A DNA stretch of 64,000 nucleotides from Strigamia acuminata (taxonomy: Eukaryota; Arthropoda; Chilopoda; Geophilomorpha; Linotaeniidae), in the NCBI GenBank assembly GCA_949358305.1, contig OX442323.1:558001-622000 (forward strand). The letters run 5' to 3'. Every line of letters starts with the position of its first letter. Positions within the stretch are counted from its first letter, which is position 1. Made by a program: the position numbers and the translations under genes. Of this stretch, positions 1 through 10,182 are shown piece by piece. Below the pieces are notes generated by a model. That model was not told the DNA's origin. It did not search any database and worked only from the letters and a program-made list of their open reading frames with translations.

Positions 1-39
1 AACTAAATTATTTCACTTTGGAAACCGCCAGTTTCCACA
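1..39 (-). repeat. 3' LTR of the first BEL element (partial)
   Basis: These 39 bases are identical to 5593-5631, the outer end of the complete 5' LTR. They are the U3 start on the element's own strand. The remaining roughly 261 bp lie outside the window. The gag-pol stop codon is inside this segment. Confidence 0.93.
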
Positions 40-3000
40 GTCCCCCCGTCCCGGCGGACTGGAACTTCGGTTTCTACTTCGAGGTTGCACAGTCTCTGGA
101 TGGGTCTTCGAAGCAGAGTTCCATTCGACATCCGAATTTCACAGGAGCGAATCAAACCGTCTCGTCCTTCCTTCACGGAGGTGATGCGACCCAGCTTCCA
201 CGTCATTCTCGGTTTGTTCTGGTCTTCGATGATGACAACGTCGCCAACATCAAATTTCGTTTGACTTGTATTTCCACGATGTTGTCGAAGCTCAATGAGG
301 TATTCTTTGGTCCAACGATCCCAAAACCGACTCAGCAACGTCTGACGATATTTCCACGCTCTCAAAACAATTTCCTTCGATCCCGTGCCGGTTGAATACT
401 TCTGTAGTGTTGGCAGGAATGATATTCGTCTTCCTATTAAAAAATGAGAAGGGGAAAGGGGTAATTGCTCACTAGGATTATCATACACATAGGTTAAAGG
501 CCTCGAATTTACAACGGCCTCAACTTCTGCCAAAATCGTAACAAGTCCTTCGTAGTCAAGCGAGTTTTTCCCGATCGTTTTCTTCAATGTAAGTTTTACG
601 GAACGCACCATGCGTTCCCAGAAACCGCCCCACCAAGGTGCGGTCTCAACTATGTACTTCCATTTAATTTGTTTCTCCGTAACGAATCCCTGAAATTGGT
701 CTTCTGGCAAACTTTTTAAAAATAAATTCAACTCCTTATCTGCTCGTATAAATGTTTTCGCATTATCGGAATATATCGTTTTCGGGATTCCTCGCCGACA
801 AATAAAACGCTTCATTGCATCTATGAAACGTTCGGTGGACAAACTCGAAACTAACTCAAGGTGGACTGCTCTCGTGACTGCACATGTGAACAGCGCAATA
901 TACGTTTTTGCTCCTAACTTGGTGTAGAGAGGTCCGGCAAAGTCAATACCACAAATTGCAAAAGGTTCACAAGGTGTAATTCGATCCACAGGCAGTAAAC
1001 CCCACTTTTCTTTAGCCAGCCGCCCCTGTACTTTCCTGCACTGCACGCATTTGTTGATCACACTCTTGATGGTTTTTCGCGCTCGTAATACCCAAAACTG
1101 CTCTCGAAAACTGGCTAGTGTGTCGGCCAGTCCACCGTGGAGTAATCTCTCGTGTTCACCACGTATGATTAGTTTGGTAATCGGGTGCGAATGAGGAAGA
1201 ATACAGGGCTCTCGAACGTCTCGAGGCATGTCTGCCAGTTGCCATCTGTGGGTTGCTCGAATTATTTCGTTGTCATCTAGAATAGGCGCAAGTTTAAATA
1301 TTAGCGAGGTTTTTTGCAACAGTTTTTTGTTTTTTAATTGTTTAAGTTCATCTCCGAAGTTGGTTTGCTGCAAGTATTTCACCCAATATTGTTCACTTAG
1401 TTTCAGTTCGTTGTTTGTTAACGGTTCACCATTTCGAGTTTTCGTTTTCAGATTTGTTATGAATCGAAACGTCCAAGCGGTGGCTCTTTTTAATTTCTTC
1501 CAAGTGCTAAATCGAGTGTAATCGATGTCTGGTTCTGCAATTGTTATTAATGTCACTTTTACTTCTTCTTCGTCGTCCTCGATGATTGGATTCACGTTCA
1601 CGTCTTCATTTGGCCATCTCGATTCGTTGTCTGCAAGCCACGCCGGTCCTTTCAACCAAAATGGTTCTTCGGTGAGCTGTTTTACGTTCACTCCCCTCGT
1701 AACCAGGTCGGCTGGATTATCTTTCCCTGGGCAGTGGCGCCAATCGTCTCTCGATGTATTTTCGACAATTTCTCGTACACGATTGTACACGAATGTCGCT
1801 GGTCGGTTTTTGGTGTCGCGGATCCAGTGCAAAACTATCTTGGAATCGGTCCAAATTGTGAAATCTTCACACCCAAGAGTCGCTTTCAATGTTGGAATCA
1901 GTCTTGTTGCCAGTAGCGCGCCCATCAGTTCCAGCTTTGGTAATGTTAGTTCCTTTACAGGCGCCACTCTACACTTGGAAATGATAAAATCAACATTAAC
2001 AGTATTTGTTTCGTCCAGAACTCGAGTGTAGGCTACTACGCCATACGCTCTCGGACTGGCATCACAGAAGATGTGAATCCTTTTCCCACAATTTCCTCCC
2101 CAATTTAATAATTTGCGCTCTAAATTTAAATTTTCGAGGTAGGGTATCTGAACATACCAATTTTCCCATTTTATCTTCACATATTCTGGAATGACGTCAT
2201 CCCACCCAACATTTAATTTCCAAAGTTCCTGAAAAATAATTTTAGCAGTTATCACAAAGGGGTTTGCCATTCCCAACGGGTCAAAAATCATGGCGGTAAT
2301 TCTTACAATAAATCTCTTGGTGTATTTGGTCAAGTTAATCTCGTTAATCAATGCACTAATGTCTAATCCCAATTTATCTAACTCAATATCCCAAACTACC
2401 CCCAAAACCTTAGTTTTCTTTTGAAAAACTGTCACGTCACAATCTGGGTCATCTCGTATAATTTTCTCTTGTAATTTCACATCATTCGACTTCCATTTGG
2501 TTAATTTCATGTTCGCGGCTTGCAAAATCTCACGACTCTCATCATAAATTTGAATTAACTTGTTCGAATTGTCAATACTTGTTACAAAATCGTCTACATA
2601 CAAGTCTTCTTTCAGCTTGTCGCATGTGTCCGGGTATTGGTCTTCAAACTTGTCGACGTGTTCTTTTACTGTTGCATTTAGTAAAAATGGACTGGGTCCT
2701 GTCCCAAATGGAACTCGAGTTTGGCGTAATTCAATTAGTTTTACCGACTCTTCACCGTTCCACCCGTCCTCAATCCAATAAAGTCGTGTGACGTCTCGTT
2801 CGTCCGTCTTGAGATGTATTCGATGGAAGGCTTTCTCGATGTCGCCGATTGCGCCGTATTTGCCGGTTCGGAACTTCAAAACAATGTTTATTAGATGAGG
2901 TAACATATTCGGACCCTTACTCAGACAGTCGTTTAGCGATAAACATCCTTTTGCGTGTGACGACGCGTCATACACAATCCTTAGCTTTGTTGTGGCTCGA

Positions 3001-5282
3001 GTTTCGTCAATTACTGGTCGATGAGGGATATAATACGGGTTGTCTGGTTTCGAGTTCTTCGGAACTTTTTCCAAGATTCCGGAGGCGAGTTGTTCGTCGA
3101 TCACTTTTTTATAGTCTAAATACAATTTGGGATTTTTTCGGAAACGGTTAATTAAGCTCCACAAACGCTTTTTTGCGACATCTCGATTGTCGCTCAATTC
3201 TTTGCGGTCGATCTTCCACGGGAATCCCACTTCGTAATGGTCATCCACCCACTCAATCTGGTCTTTGAAGCGTTTCAACGTGTCCACTTCATCGATTCCC
3301 GGTTCCATAGTCTCGTGACGAATCCCAATCGACTCCAAGTTCCAAAATTTCTCTAAAAGTTCGTTTGTATTATCGGCAACAATCACTTTATTTACCCGCA
3401 CCAAAGATGACATTGTTGTTTCTGTCTTCCCAGCTGATCCGTGCAGTGTCCAACCAAAGATGGTTTCGATCGCCATCAAATTTTCGTCGATACGCTGCTG
3501 TTTTCCCGTTGTAACGCGCCAAAAGTTGTCGACGCCGATCAAAATGGACACTCCATCGTCTCGTTGAATGTTGCTATCGTGGGTTAGTTTAATATCGAAT
3601 TTTCTTAACTTTTCCATCACCTGCTCATCTGGTTTTCCATGTAGGGTCGGCGTTATCCAAGGTGATTCGAGGGCTTCGATCTCTAAACTACAATTTCTAT
3701 TTTCACAGTTATTCAAACTCAATTTCACCTTTTTCCTTTTTGTAATTGTTGGCTCAGTGGATCCGAAAGTCAAGAGGGCGAGGGATTGTTCTCCAGTTTT
3801 TTCCAGTTGTAATTCGCGCGACAGTTTTTCTGTGATGAAACTTCTTTGTGATCCCCCATCCAAAAAACACTGGACTTTTCTTTTCTTGTTGCTTCCGTTG
3901 GCTTCCAGAACGACGACTTGCAGGAACATCACGGTTTCCATAGCTGTAGACTCTTGTACGGCTGAAGTTAAAGTTGTTTCTGTTTTCTTCGTGTCTTCTT
4001 TGTCGCACAAATACGTGTGATGTTTCTGCTCACATTTTCGGCATTTAAATCGGGTGTTGCATTGGCGAGCCTGATGATTCTCTTTTAAGCATCGATAACA
4101 ACGTCGGGCCTTGAAACACGCTTCCTTTCGTTTCTCCACGGACAACGGACAGTCTGGACTCTTGTGATCTTCTTTCTCGCAAAACGTGCATTTGTAGACA
4201 ATGTTGGAGAGGGCTGAAGCGGAACTGTGATTATTAGACTTGTAATTGGTTTTCTTCACTTCTTCCTTTCTGGTATTCGGAGCTTCCGTCGATTCTTGTG
4301 TTTTATTATTGGTTTTGTCTGCGGCTTCCGTACGCTCCCTCATCGCGACCTCGAATCTGAAGAAATCAAGAAATTCTTTTACTTTCCACGGCGCATCTCC
4401 TCGTGGACGCGCAAAATCGTGCTGGATACTGTTTGGTACAGCACGCGCTAATATTGGGCACAACAATGGTCCAAAGGTTTCCGCAGGTACGCCGAGGTTC
4501 TCGAGACTTTTGATGTGGAGGTCGCAAAAGTCGTACAGCTTCCGTAACGCCGTTATATCCTCCGCTCGTTTCACTGGTTGCATCTCGAGGAGTTTTGCCA
4601 TGTGTGCACCTACAATCTGTTCTTTTTGACCAAAACGATTAGTTAAAAGTTCTATTGCAGTGTCATAGTTGAGTTCCGTCACGGTGAGCCCGCTAATTGC
4701 ATTTGCTGCGAGTCCCTCGACGAGTGAGCGCAGATACACAAACTTGGCGGTTTTGGGTAAAGCTGTATTGTTGTGCACGCTCAATTCAAAATCGGACCAG
4801 AACCCCGTCCAGGTTTCCGGCGTGCCTTTAAACTTGGCGACCTCGAGCTTCGGCAGTTTCATCACTGCACATTGCGGTTGAATTGGGTTTGGGTTTTGCA
4901 CAGGTGGAACGAAAAGAGGGTTAACTGGTGGTATATTTACGAGTGGTACTTGCGGTGGTTGTTGTGGTGGTGTTTGTTTCATTTGCGCGAGTTCTTTCAA
5001 GGCGACTTCGAGTGTGATTCGGGCGGCGGTCATCTCGTCTTGTAGTTCTTCCGCTTCGAATTCGTCTTGGTCCACCTCGTTCACGTCGGTGATCCCGTCG
5101 GCGATTATTGTGTCCAGTTTATCGATTTTCAAACGTTTTGTGATTAGTTGGGCTTGTATGCATAATAATCGTACCTCGTTGAGGGGATCCTCGGCCATTT
5201 CTTTCTTCAATTTCGCAAAAAGCGCACGCACGCTCCTTCTCTGTGTTTCCCTTTGTGCACGACTTCTTGCCAAATCGTCCAT
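3..5282 (-). CDS. gag-pol: BEL/Pao Gag-Pol polyprotein
   Basis: Single frame of 1759 aa from the first ATG (5280-5282); the frame is open 8 codons further upstream but without an ATG. An N-terminal coiled-coil-like charged region and a proline-rich linker (about 100-140) precede a DUF1759-like Gag domain (about 140-320). Three zinc knuckles follow (about 365-426; two C-X2-C-X4-H-X4-C and one C-X2-C-X4-H-X3-C). The protease Asp is in FLDGGSQRSF (about 473-482), where the usual S/T after Asp is G. Reverse transcriptase spans about 760-920 with a first Asp in GDIEKAF and YVDD at 895-898. An A17-like connecting region is followed by RNase H (about 1070-1195; Asp 1074, Glu 1118, Asp 1146, Asp 1189). 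Integrase has an HHCC finger (about 1375-1420) and catalytic D1447, D1506, E1556, then a DUF5641-like tail (about 1645-1735). No stop or frameshift interrupts it, so it looks functional. It should provide capsid, processing, reverse transcription and integration. The last codons run into the 3' LTR. Confidence 0.95.
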   Translation of the reverse strand: MDDLARSRAQRETQRRSVRALFAKLKKEMAEDPLNEVRLLCIQAQLITKRLKIDKLDTIIADGITDVNEVDQDEFEAEELQDEMTAARITLEVALKELAQMKQTPPQQPPQVPLVNIPPVNPLFVPPVQNPNPIQPQCAVMKLPKLEVAKFKGTPETWTGFWSDFELSVHNNTALPKTAKFVYLRSLVEGLAANAISGLTVTELNYDTAIELLTNRFGQKEQIVGAHMAKLLEMQPVKRAEDITALRKLYDFCDLHIKSLENLGVPAETFGPLLCPILARAVPNSIQHDFARPRGDAPWKVKEFLDFFRFEVAMRERTEAADKTNNKTQESTEAPNTRKEEVKKTNYKSNNHSSASALSNIVYKCTFCEKEDHKSPDCPLSVEKRKEACFKARRCYRCLKENHQARQCNTRFKCRKCEQKHHTYLCDKEDTKKTETTLTSAVQESTAMETVMFLQVVVLEANGSNKKRKVQCFLDGGSQRSFITEKLSRELQLEKTGEQSLALLTFGSTEPTITKRKKVKLSLNNCENRNCSLEIEALESPWITPTLHGKPDEQVMEKLRKFDIKLTHDSNIQRDDGVSILIGVDNFWRVTTGKQQRIDENLMAIETIFGWTLHGSAGKTETTMSSLVRVNKVIVADNTNELLEKFWNLESIGIRHETMEPGIDEVDTLKRFKDQIEWVDDHYEVGFPWKIDRKELSDNRDVAKKRLWSLINRFRKNPKLYLDYKKVIDEQLASGILEKVPKNSKPDNPYYIPHRPVIDETRATTKLRIVYDASSHAKGCLSLNDCLSKGPNMLPHLINIVLKFRTGKYGAIGDIEKAFHRIHLKTDERDVTRLYWIEDGWNGEESVKLIELRQTRVPFGTGPSPFLLNATVKEHVDKFEDQYPDTCDKLKEDLYVDDFVTSIDNSNKLIQIYDESREILQAANMKLTKWKSNDVKLQEKIIRDDPDCDVTVFQKKTKVLGVVWDIELDKLGLDISALINEINLTKYTKRFIVRITAMIFDPLGMANPFVITAKIIFQELWKLNVGWDDVIPEYVKIKWENWYVQIPYLENLNLERKLLNWGGNCGKRIHIFCDASPRAYGVVAYTRVLDETNTVNVDFIISKCRVAPVKELTLPKLELMGALLATRLIPTLKATLGCEDFTIWTDSKIVLHWIRDTKNRPATFVYNRVREIVENTSRDDWRHCPGKDNPADLVTRGVNVKQLTEEPFWLKGPAWLADNESRWPNEDVNVNPIIEDDEEEVKVTLITIAEPDIDYTRFSTWKKLKRATAWTFRFITNLKTKTRNGEPLTNNELKLSEQYWVKYLQQTNFGDELKQLKNKKLLQKTSLIFKLAPILDDNEIIRATHRWQLADMPRDVREPCILPHSHPITKLIIRGEHERLLHGGLADTLASFREQFWVLRARKTIKSVINKCVQCRKVQGRLAKEKWGLLPVDRITPCEPFAICGIDFAGPLYTKLGAKTYIALFTCAVTRAVHLELVSSLSTERFIDAMKRFICRRGIPKTIYSDNAKTFIRADKELNLFLKSLPEDQFQGFVTEKQIKWKYIVETAPWWGGFWERMVRSVKLTLKKTIGKNSLDYEGLVTILAEVEAVVNSRPLTYVYDNPSEQLPLSPSHFLIGRRISFLPTLQKYSTGTGSKEIVLRAWKYRQTLLSRFWDRWTKEYLIELRQHRGNTSQTKFDVGDVVIIEDQNKPRMTWKLGRITSVKEGRDGLIRSCEIRMSNGTLLRRPIQRLCNLEVETEVPVRRDGGTVETGGFQSEII
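40..50 (-). promoter_or_regulatory. Polypurine tract (plus-strand primer site)
   Basis: The minus strand reads GACGGGGGGAC immediately before the TG that opens the 3' LTR. This is the expected place and composition for the RNase H-resistant primer of plus-strand DNA synthesis. It lies inside the coding frame, since gag-pol continues through it for about a dozen more codons. Confidence 0.8.
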
Positions 5283-5313
5283 TTTCGCGTTCTGGTTCGT
5301 TTTCAAAAATGTT

Positions 5314-5331
5314 TCCCGGGTTTCGGCACCA
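5314..5331 (-). promoter_or_regulatory. Primer binding site, tRNA-Phe type
   Basis: On the minus strand TGGTGCCGAAACCCGGGA directly abuts the CA end of the 5' LTR. It is complementary over 18 nt to the 3' end of metazoan tRNA-Phe(GAA), including its CCA, as I recall that tRNA. It fixes the LTR boundary and the element's orientation. Confidence 0.87.
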
Positions 5332-5631
5332 TGAGACGTTGCACGAGCAACTTGTATAAATGAAACACTCCTAAAACTTGTTAAAACGACGGATGGAGTC
5401 GGATTCGGATCGAAGTTTGTTGTAGACTCAAAGAAACGATGTAGACAAGGTTACATTTGAAAAGACAGTGAGTTTTTATTCAAAATTTTAGATATATAAA
5501 ACAAGAGGATTAAGTTAATCCTTAAATTCCAATAATATAGATCCGGGTCACAAGTGAACTTTTCCACTTGCGCCACGGTGGTCAAAACACTCAACTAAAT
5601 TATTTCACTTTGGAAACCGCCAGTTTCCACA
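5332..5631 (-). repeat. 5' LTR of the first BEL element, 300 bp
   Basis: Bounded by TG...CA, it starts right after the primer site and ends where satellite resumes. The outer (U3) end carries a hairpin-capable inverted repeat, TGGAAAC and GTTTCCA separated by 5 nt (about 5611-5629). A TATA-like and a poly(A)-like signal lie in its middle. Confidence 0.93.
5475..5502 (-). promoter_or_regulatory. Putative TATA-like and poly(A) signals in the LTR
   Basis: On the minus strand TTTTATATATC (5491-5501) is followed by AATAAA (5475-5480). A TATA-like box and a polyadenylation hexamer close together are typical of a compact LTR in which R is short. The assignment is by motif only; transcription start and cleavage sites are not visible. 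Confidence 0.4.
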
Positions 5632-5738
5632 CCTTAGTAGAAGACTTCAATGTAAGTTTTAGCAACATCCAAGCACTGATTTGGGAGAATAGACTTTTGA
5701 TCTCATCACAGTTGACTTAGCACAAACACCACAAGATT

Positions 5739-8163
5739 AATGTCTCTGAATGTTCAGAAATAGTGTTTAAACCTTAGTAGAAGGCTCCAATGTAAGTTTT
5801 AGAAACATCTAACTAATGATTTGGGAGAATAGACTTTTGATCTCATCACAGTTGACTTAGCACAAACACCACAAGTCCAATGTCTCTGAATGTTCAGAAA
5901 TAGTGTTTAAACCTTAGTAGAAGACTTCAATGTAAGTTTTAGCAACATCCAAGCACTGATTTGGGAGAATAGACTTTTGATCTCATCACAGTTGACTTAG
6001 CACAAACACCACAAGATTAATGTCTCTGAATGTTCAGAAATAGTGTTTAAACCTTAGTAGAAGGCTCCAATGTAAGTTTTAGAAACATCTAACTAATGAT
6101 TTGGGAGAATAGACTTTTGATCTCATCACAGTTGACTTAGCACAAACACCACAAGACCAATGTCTCTGAATGTTCAGAAATAGTGTTTAAACCTTAGTAG
6201 AAGGCTCCAATTTAAGTTTTAGAAACATCTAACTAATGATTTGGGAGAATAGACTTTTGATCTTATCACAGTTGACTTAGCACAAACACCACAACACCAA
6301 TGTTTCTGAATGTTCAGAAATAGTGTTTAAACCTTAGTAGAAGGCTCCAATGTAAGTTTTAGAAACATCTAACCAATGATTTGGGAGAATAGACTTTTGA
6401 TCTCATCACAGTTGACTTAGCACAAACACCACAAGACCAATGTCTCTGAATGTTCAGAAATAGGGTTTAAACCTTAGTAGAAGGCTCCAATGTAAGTTTT
6501 AGAAACATCTAACTAATGATTTGGGAGAATAGACTTTTGATCTCATCACAGTTGACTTAGCACAAACACCACAAGACCAATGTCTCTGAATGTTCAGAAA
6601 TAGCGTTTAAACATTAGTAGAAGGCTCCAATGTAAGTTTTAGAAACATCTAACTAATGATTTGGGAGAATAGACTTTTGATCTCATCACAGTTGACTTAG
6701 CACAAACACCACAACACCAATGTTTCTGAATGTTCAGAAATAGTGTTTAAACCTTAGTAGAAGGCTCCAATGTAAGTTTTAGAAACATCTAACCAATGAT
6801 TTGGGAGAATAGACTTTTGATCTCATCACAGTTGACTTAGCACAAACACCACAAGTCCAATGTCTCTGAATGTTCAGAAATAGTGTTTAAACCTTAGTAG
6901 AAGGCTCCAATGTAAGTTTTAGAAACATCTAACTAATGATTTGGGAGAATAGACTTTTGATCTCATCACAGTTGACTTAGCACAAACACCACAAGTCCAA
7001 TGTCTCTGAATGTTCAGAAATAGTGTTTAAACCTTAGTAGAAGACTTCAATGTAAGTTTTAGCAACATCCAAGCACTGATTTGGGAGAATAGACTTTTGA
7101 TCTCATCACAGTTGACTTAGCACAAACACCACAAGATTAATGTCTCTGAATGTTCAGAAATAGTGTTTAAACCTTAGTAGAAGGCTCCAATGTAAGTTTT
7201 AGAAACATCTAACTAATGATTTGGGAGAATAGACTTTTGATCTCATCACAGTTGACTTAGCACAAACACCACAAGACCAATGTCTCTGAATGTTCAGAAA
7301 TAGTGTTTAAACCTTAGTAGAAGGCTCCAATTTAAGTTTTAGAAACATCTAACTAATGATTTGGGAGAATAGACTTTTGATCTTATCACAGTTGACTTAG
7401 CACAAACACCACAACACCAATGTTTCTGAATGTTCAGAAATAGTGTTTAAACCTTAGTAGAAGGCTCCAATGTAAGTTTTAGAAACATCTAACCAATGAT
7501 TTGGGAGAATAGACTTTTGATCTCATCACAGTTGACTTAGCACAAACACCACAAGACCAATGTCTCTGAATGTTCAGAAATAGGGTTTAAACCTTAGTAG
7601 AAGGCTCCAATGTAAGTTTTAGAAACATCTAACTAATGATTTGGGAGAATAGACTTTTGATCTCATCACAGTTGACTTAGCACAAACACCACAAGACCAA
7701 TGTCTCTGAATGTTCAGAAATAGCGTTTAAACATTAGTAGAAGGCTCCAATGTAAGTTTTAGAAACATCTAACTAATGATTTGGGAGAATAGACTTTTGA
7801 TCTCATCACAGTTGACTTAGCACAAACACCACAACACCAATGTTTCTGAATGTTCAGAAATAGTGTTTAAACCTTAGTAGAAGGCTCCAATGTAAGTTTT
7901 AGAAACATCTAACCAATGATTTGGGAGAATAGACTTTTGATCTCATCACAGTTGACTTAGCACAAACACCACAAGTCCAATGTCTCTGAATGTTCAGAAA
8001 TAGTGTTTAAACCTTAGTAGAAGGCTCCAATGTAAGTTTTAGAAACATCTAACTAATGATTTGGGAGAATAGACTTTTGATCTCATCACAGTTGACTTAG
8101 CACAAACACCACAAGTCCAATGTCTCTGAATGTTCAGAAATAGTGTTTAAACCTTAGTAGAAG
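5739..8163 (+). repeat. Tandem 8-monomer higher-order repeat, 1120 bp
   Basis: 5739-7043 and 6859-8163 match at an offset of exactly 1120 bp, including rare markers such as the tttaagtttt monomer with tcttatcaca, the aggg junction and the agcg/acattag monomer. Divergence begins where one side reads gattaa rather than gtccaa, and on the right where aagcc replaces aagac. Confidence 0.88.
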
Positions 8164-8297
8164 CCTTCAATGTAAGTTTTAGCAACATCCAAGCAATACA
8201 TTTTGAAAAAAAAATTTTGAGCTTATTTCACATCGCAGTTGACTTAGCACAAACACCACAAGACCAATCTCTCTGAATGTTCAGAAATAGTGTTTAA
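8151..8297 (+). repeat. 147 bp variant satellite monomer (representative)
   Basis: This subtype replaces the ctgatttgggagaatagac segment with aatacattttg, a run of nine A followed by tttt, then gagcttatttcacatcgcag, giving 147 rather than 140 bp. The same subtype recurs many times (for example near 17280, 20370, 24340, 26450, 39720, 50100, 57840). A related form reads aatccatttt (near 21240, 24060, 29720, 33810, 40580, 63500). The A9T4 tract is expected to be intrinsically bent. Confidence 0.9.
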
Positions 8298-8820
8298 ACC
8301 CTAGTAGAAGCCTTCAATTTAAATTTTAGCAACATCCAAGCACTGATTTGGGAGAATAGACTTTTGAGCTCATCACAGATGACTTAGCACAAACACCACA
8401 AGACCAATGTCTCTGAATGTTCAGAAATAGGGTTTAAACCTTAGTAGAAGGCTCCAATGTAAGTTTTAGAAACATCTAACTAATCATTTGGGAGAATAGA
8501 CTTTTGATCTCATCACAGTTGACTTAGCACAAACACCACAAGACCAATGTCTCTGAATGTTCAGAAATAGGGTTTAAACCTTAGTAGAAGGCTCCAATGT
8601 AAGTTTTAGAAACATCTAACTAATCATTTGGGAGAATAGACTTTTGATCTCATCACAGTTGACTTAGCACAAACACCACAAGACCAATGTCTCTGAATGT
8701 TCAGAAATAGTGTTTAAACCTTAGTAGAAGGCTCCAATGTAAGTTTTAGAAACATCTAACTAATGATTTGGAAGAATAGACTTTTGATCTCATCACAGTT
8801 GACTTAGCACAAACACCACA

Positions 8821-8824
8821 AGAC
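8821..8824 (+). repeat. Target-site duplication AGAC (left copy)
   Basis: AGAC precedes the left LTR and AGAC follows the right LTR (15414-15417). The uninterrupted satellite reads caccacaagaccaatg, so only one copy belongs to the empty site. Four bases is at the short end for BEL/Pao, where about 5 is usual. Confidence 0.88.
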
Positions 8825-10182
8825 TGTTTCTGGCAAGGTCGCAGGCGACAACCAGGCCAGAAGGAGGGGCGGCAATACTTGACTGCTGCTTGGCTAAAAT
8901 TGATACACAGAAGTTGGCCAAAGACTTGAAGAAATGCAAACACTGGACTTGAACTTGCTGCTTCACATGATGATCTGCCACTGGTGAGTTCAAGGAGGAG
9001 GAAGGAGGATTTTTCTACTCACTGCACATTGCTTTCTGGTTGTATAGAGAAATGAGACTTGGAGAGAAATAAAAAGCAACCATTTTATTCTCTAAATTCT
9101 TAACAAGACTACTACAATTGAATCACGAGGATTTTACAAAGAAGTCACACTTTAACAATAATAAGAAACAACAAGTGTAACTATCTCCACATTGTATAAG
9201 GACACTTGCACTTAAAGTTACAGAGGTCTCTAAGTGCTTGTAAAGAGAAATAAGTACTGCTGTTACACTAAAACTACCGTAGAAGTTAATAGTTGAAAAC
9301 ACCTAAGCCTAACAGCAAGTATTTGACATTAAATGCAAAAGTATACATTAACAACAGTCTCTAAACACAATGCTCATTGAGAACTAAATCATTCACTCTA
9401 AAACACACTGAACAACTCATAAAATAGAGAAAAGAATAAGTAAAGACATTTTAGACCAATGAGCTGGCAACTTTACAGTAAGTGCAGAAGTTAAGTTATA
9501 AATCAACACAGATAAATCTCAAACTTAACACTTTTACATTGCATAATAATTAAGTGATTAATTATTAATCAGAACCCACAAAAACTCTTTGGGATTAAAC
9601 ATTTTCTCCTCTCTTTACAGATACAAGTAGACCACTCCCACAGTAATGGCCGACAATGTAAACAGAGATCACTTGCAGAAGGATAAAAAGGCTTGAAATT
9701 AGCTCACTAGACAGGCTACACACAATCTAAGTTAACAAAACGCTTAATTGGTTAGTAATATACAGAAAACAAACAGAAATTGATTGAAACAGCTTAAAAC
9801 TGATAATAACATACATTTCTCATTCTAGTACACTTTTGCTGTCTGAGAGCATCATTACACCTTGTCACTACATTGACAGTAGTGGACTGGAAACAGGAAA
9901 ACACTTGGAAACATCAAAACATGCATAACACAGGTAAACAAGATAGAAAATAAATCCTAAGTGGATAAATAACTAATGTAAAAACTCTTTTCTTCCCAGA
10001 TTTATCCGGTCAGATCAACCAGTACTGAGAAATTCACTCAAACTAACTCAAAGAAGACTTATATTCAGATAAGTGTCTAATTAAATTCCCAATCTAAGAT
10101 AAATATTAAAAACCCTTTTTAATAATTCCAGATGACTAATTTTTAAGACGTTTAGCAGCTTTCCTTTATGTTGCTAGCAACA
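8825..10182 (-). repeat. 3' LTR of the kinase-bearing element, 1358 bp
   Basis: Same length as 14056-15413 and identical in every line compared by eye. It begins TGTTTCTGGC and ends TAGCAACA on the plus strand. The terminal 14 bp (10169-10182, TGTTGCTAGCAACA) form a perfect palindrome. A minus-strand AATAAA lies at 9084-9089. Short open frames inside it show no recognisable domain. Confidence 0.95.
9084..9089 (-). promoter_or_regulatory. Putative poly(A) signal in the 3' LTR
   Basis: AATAAA on the minus strand, about 260 bp from the U5 end. The twin copy in the 5' LTR is at 14315-14320. Motif evidence only. Confidence 0.35.

Larger units (their letters stand above)
1..5631 (-). mobile_element. 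BEL/Pao LTR retrotransposon, near complete, cut by window edge
   Basis: On the minus strand the order is 5' LTR (5332-5631), primer binding site, one gag-pol frame, polypurine tract and the first 39 bp of the 3' LTR. The rest of the 3' LTR lies left of position 1. The domain order protease, reverse transcriptase, RNase H, integrase in one frame, plus the BEL-type Gag (DUF1759-like), DUF1758-like protease and DUF5641-like C-terminus, identify the BEL/Pao group. The 39 bp of 3' LTR that can be seen match the same part of the 5' LTR at every base. With an unbroken frame and a perfect primer site this suggests a young, possibly active copy. The right flank enters satellite in mid-monomer, at ccttag of the motif tttaaaccttag, so it inserted into the array. 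The target duplication cannot be tested because the left flank is missing. Confidence 0.95.
5632..8824 (+). repeat. 140 bp satellite array, left block
   Basis: About 23 monomers in one orientation. Landmarks recurring every 140 bp are accttagtagaaggctcc, gatttgggagaatagac, gttgacttagcacaaacacc and tctgaatgttcagaaatag. A short token after caccacaa (gacc, gtcc, cacc, aacc or gatt) marks monomer subtypes. Subtypes with aagacttcaa also carry agcaacatccaagcactg, so variants are linked rather than random. Each monomer carries GTTTAAAC (PmeI, with DraI inside). No open frame of 60 codons lies wholly within the block. It is continuous with the block right of the second element: deleting that element and one target duplication restores a normal monomer. 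Confidence 0.97.

Noticed and set aside
5283-5306. TTG start 8 codons upstream for gag-pol, and a GTG start 3 codons upstream for the fusion
   Set aside because: Eukaryotic initiation favours ATG, and an in-frame ATG lies close downstream in both cases (5282 and 13235).
1228-5334. Several plus-strand open frames of 60-170 codons opposite gag-pol
   Set aside because: They lie antisense to a clear retrotransposon polyprotein, lack any domain resemblance and are expected shadows of its codon use.
8746-8993. Short minus-strand open frames in the LTR (also 13932-14224)
   Set aside because: They are LTR sequence, present in both copies, run into satellite or leader with different ends, and encode nothing recognisable.
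9021-10182. The 1358 bp LTR as a host gene fragment
   Set aside because: It is bounded by TG...CA, present on both sides of the element and has no coding support.
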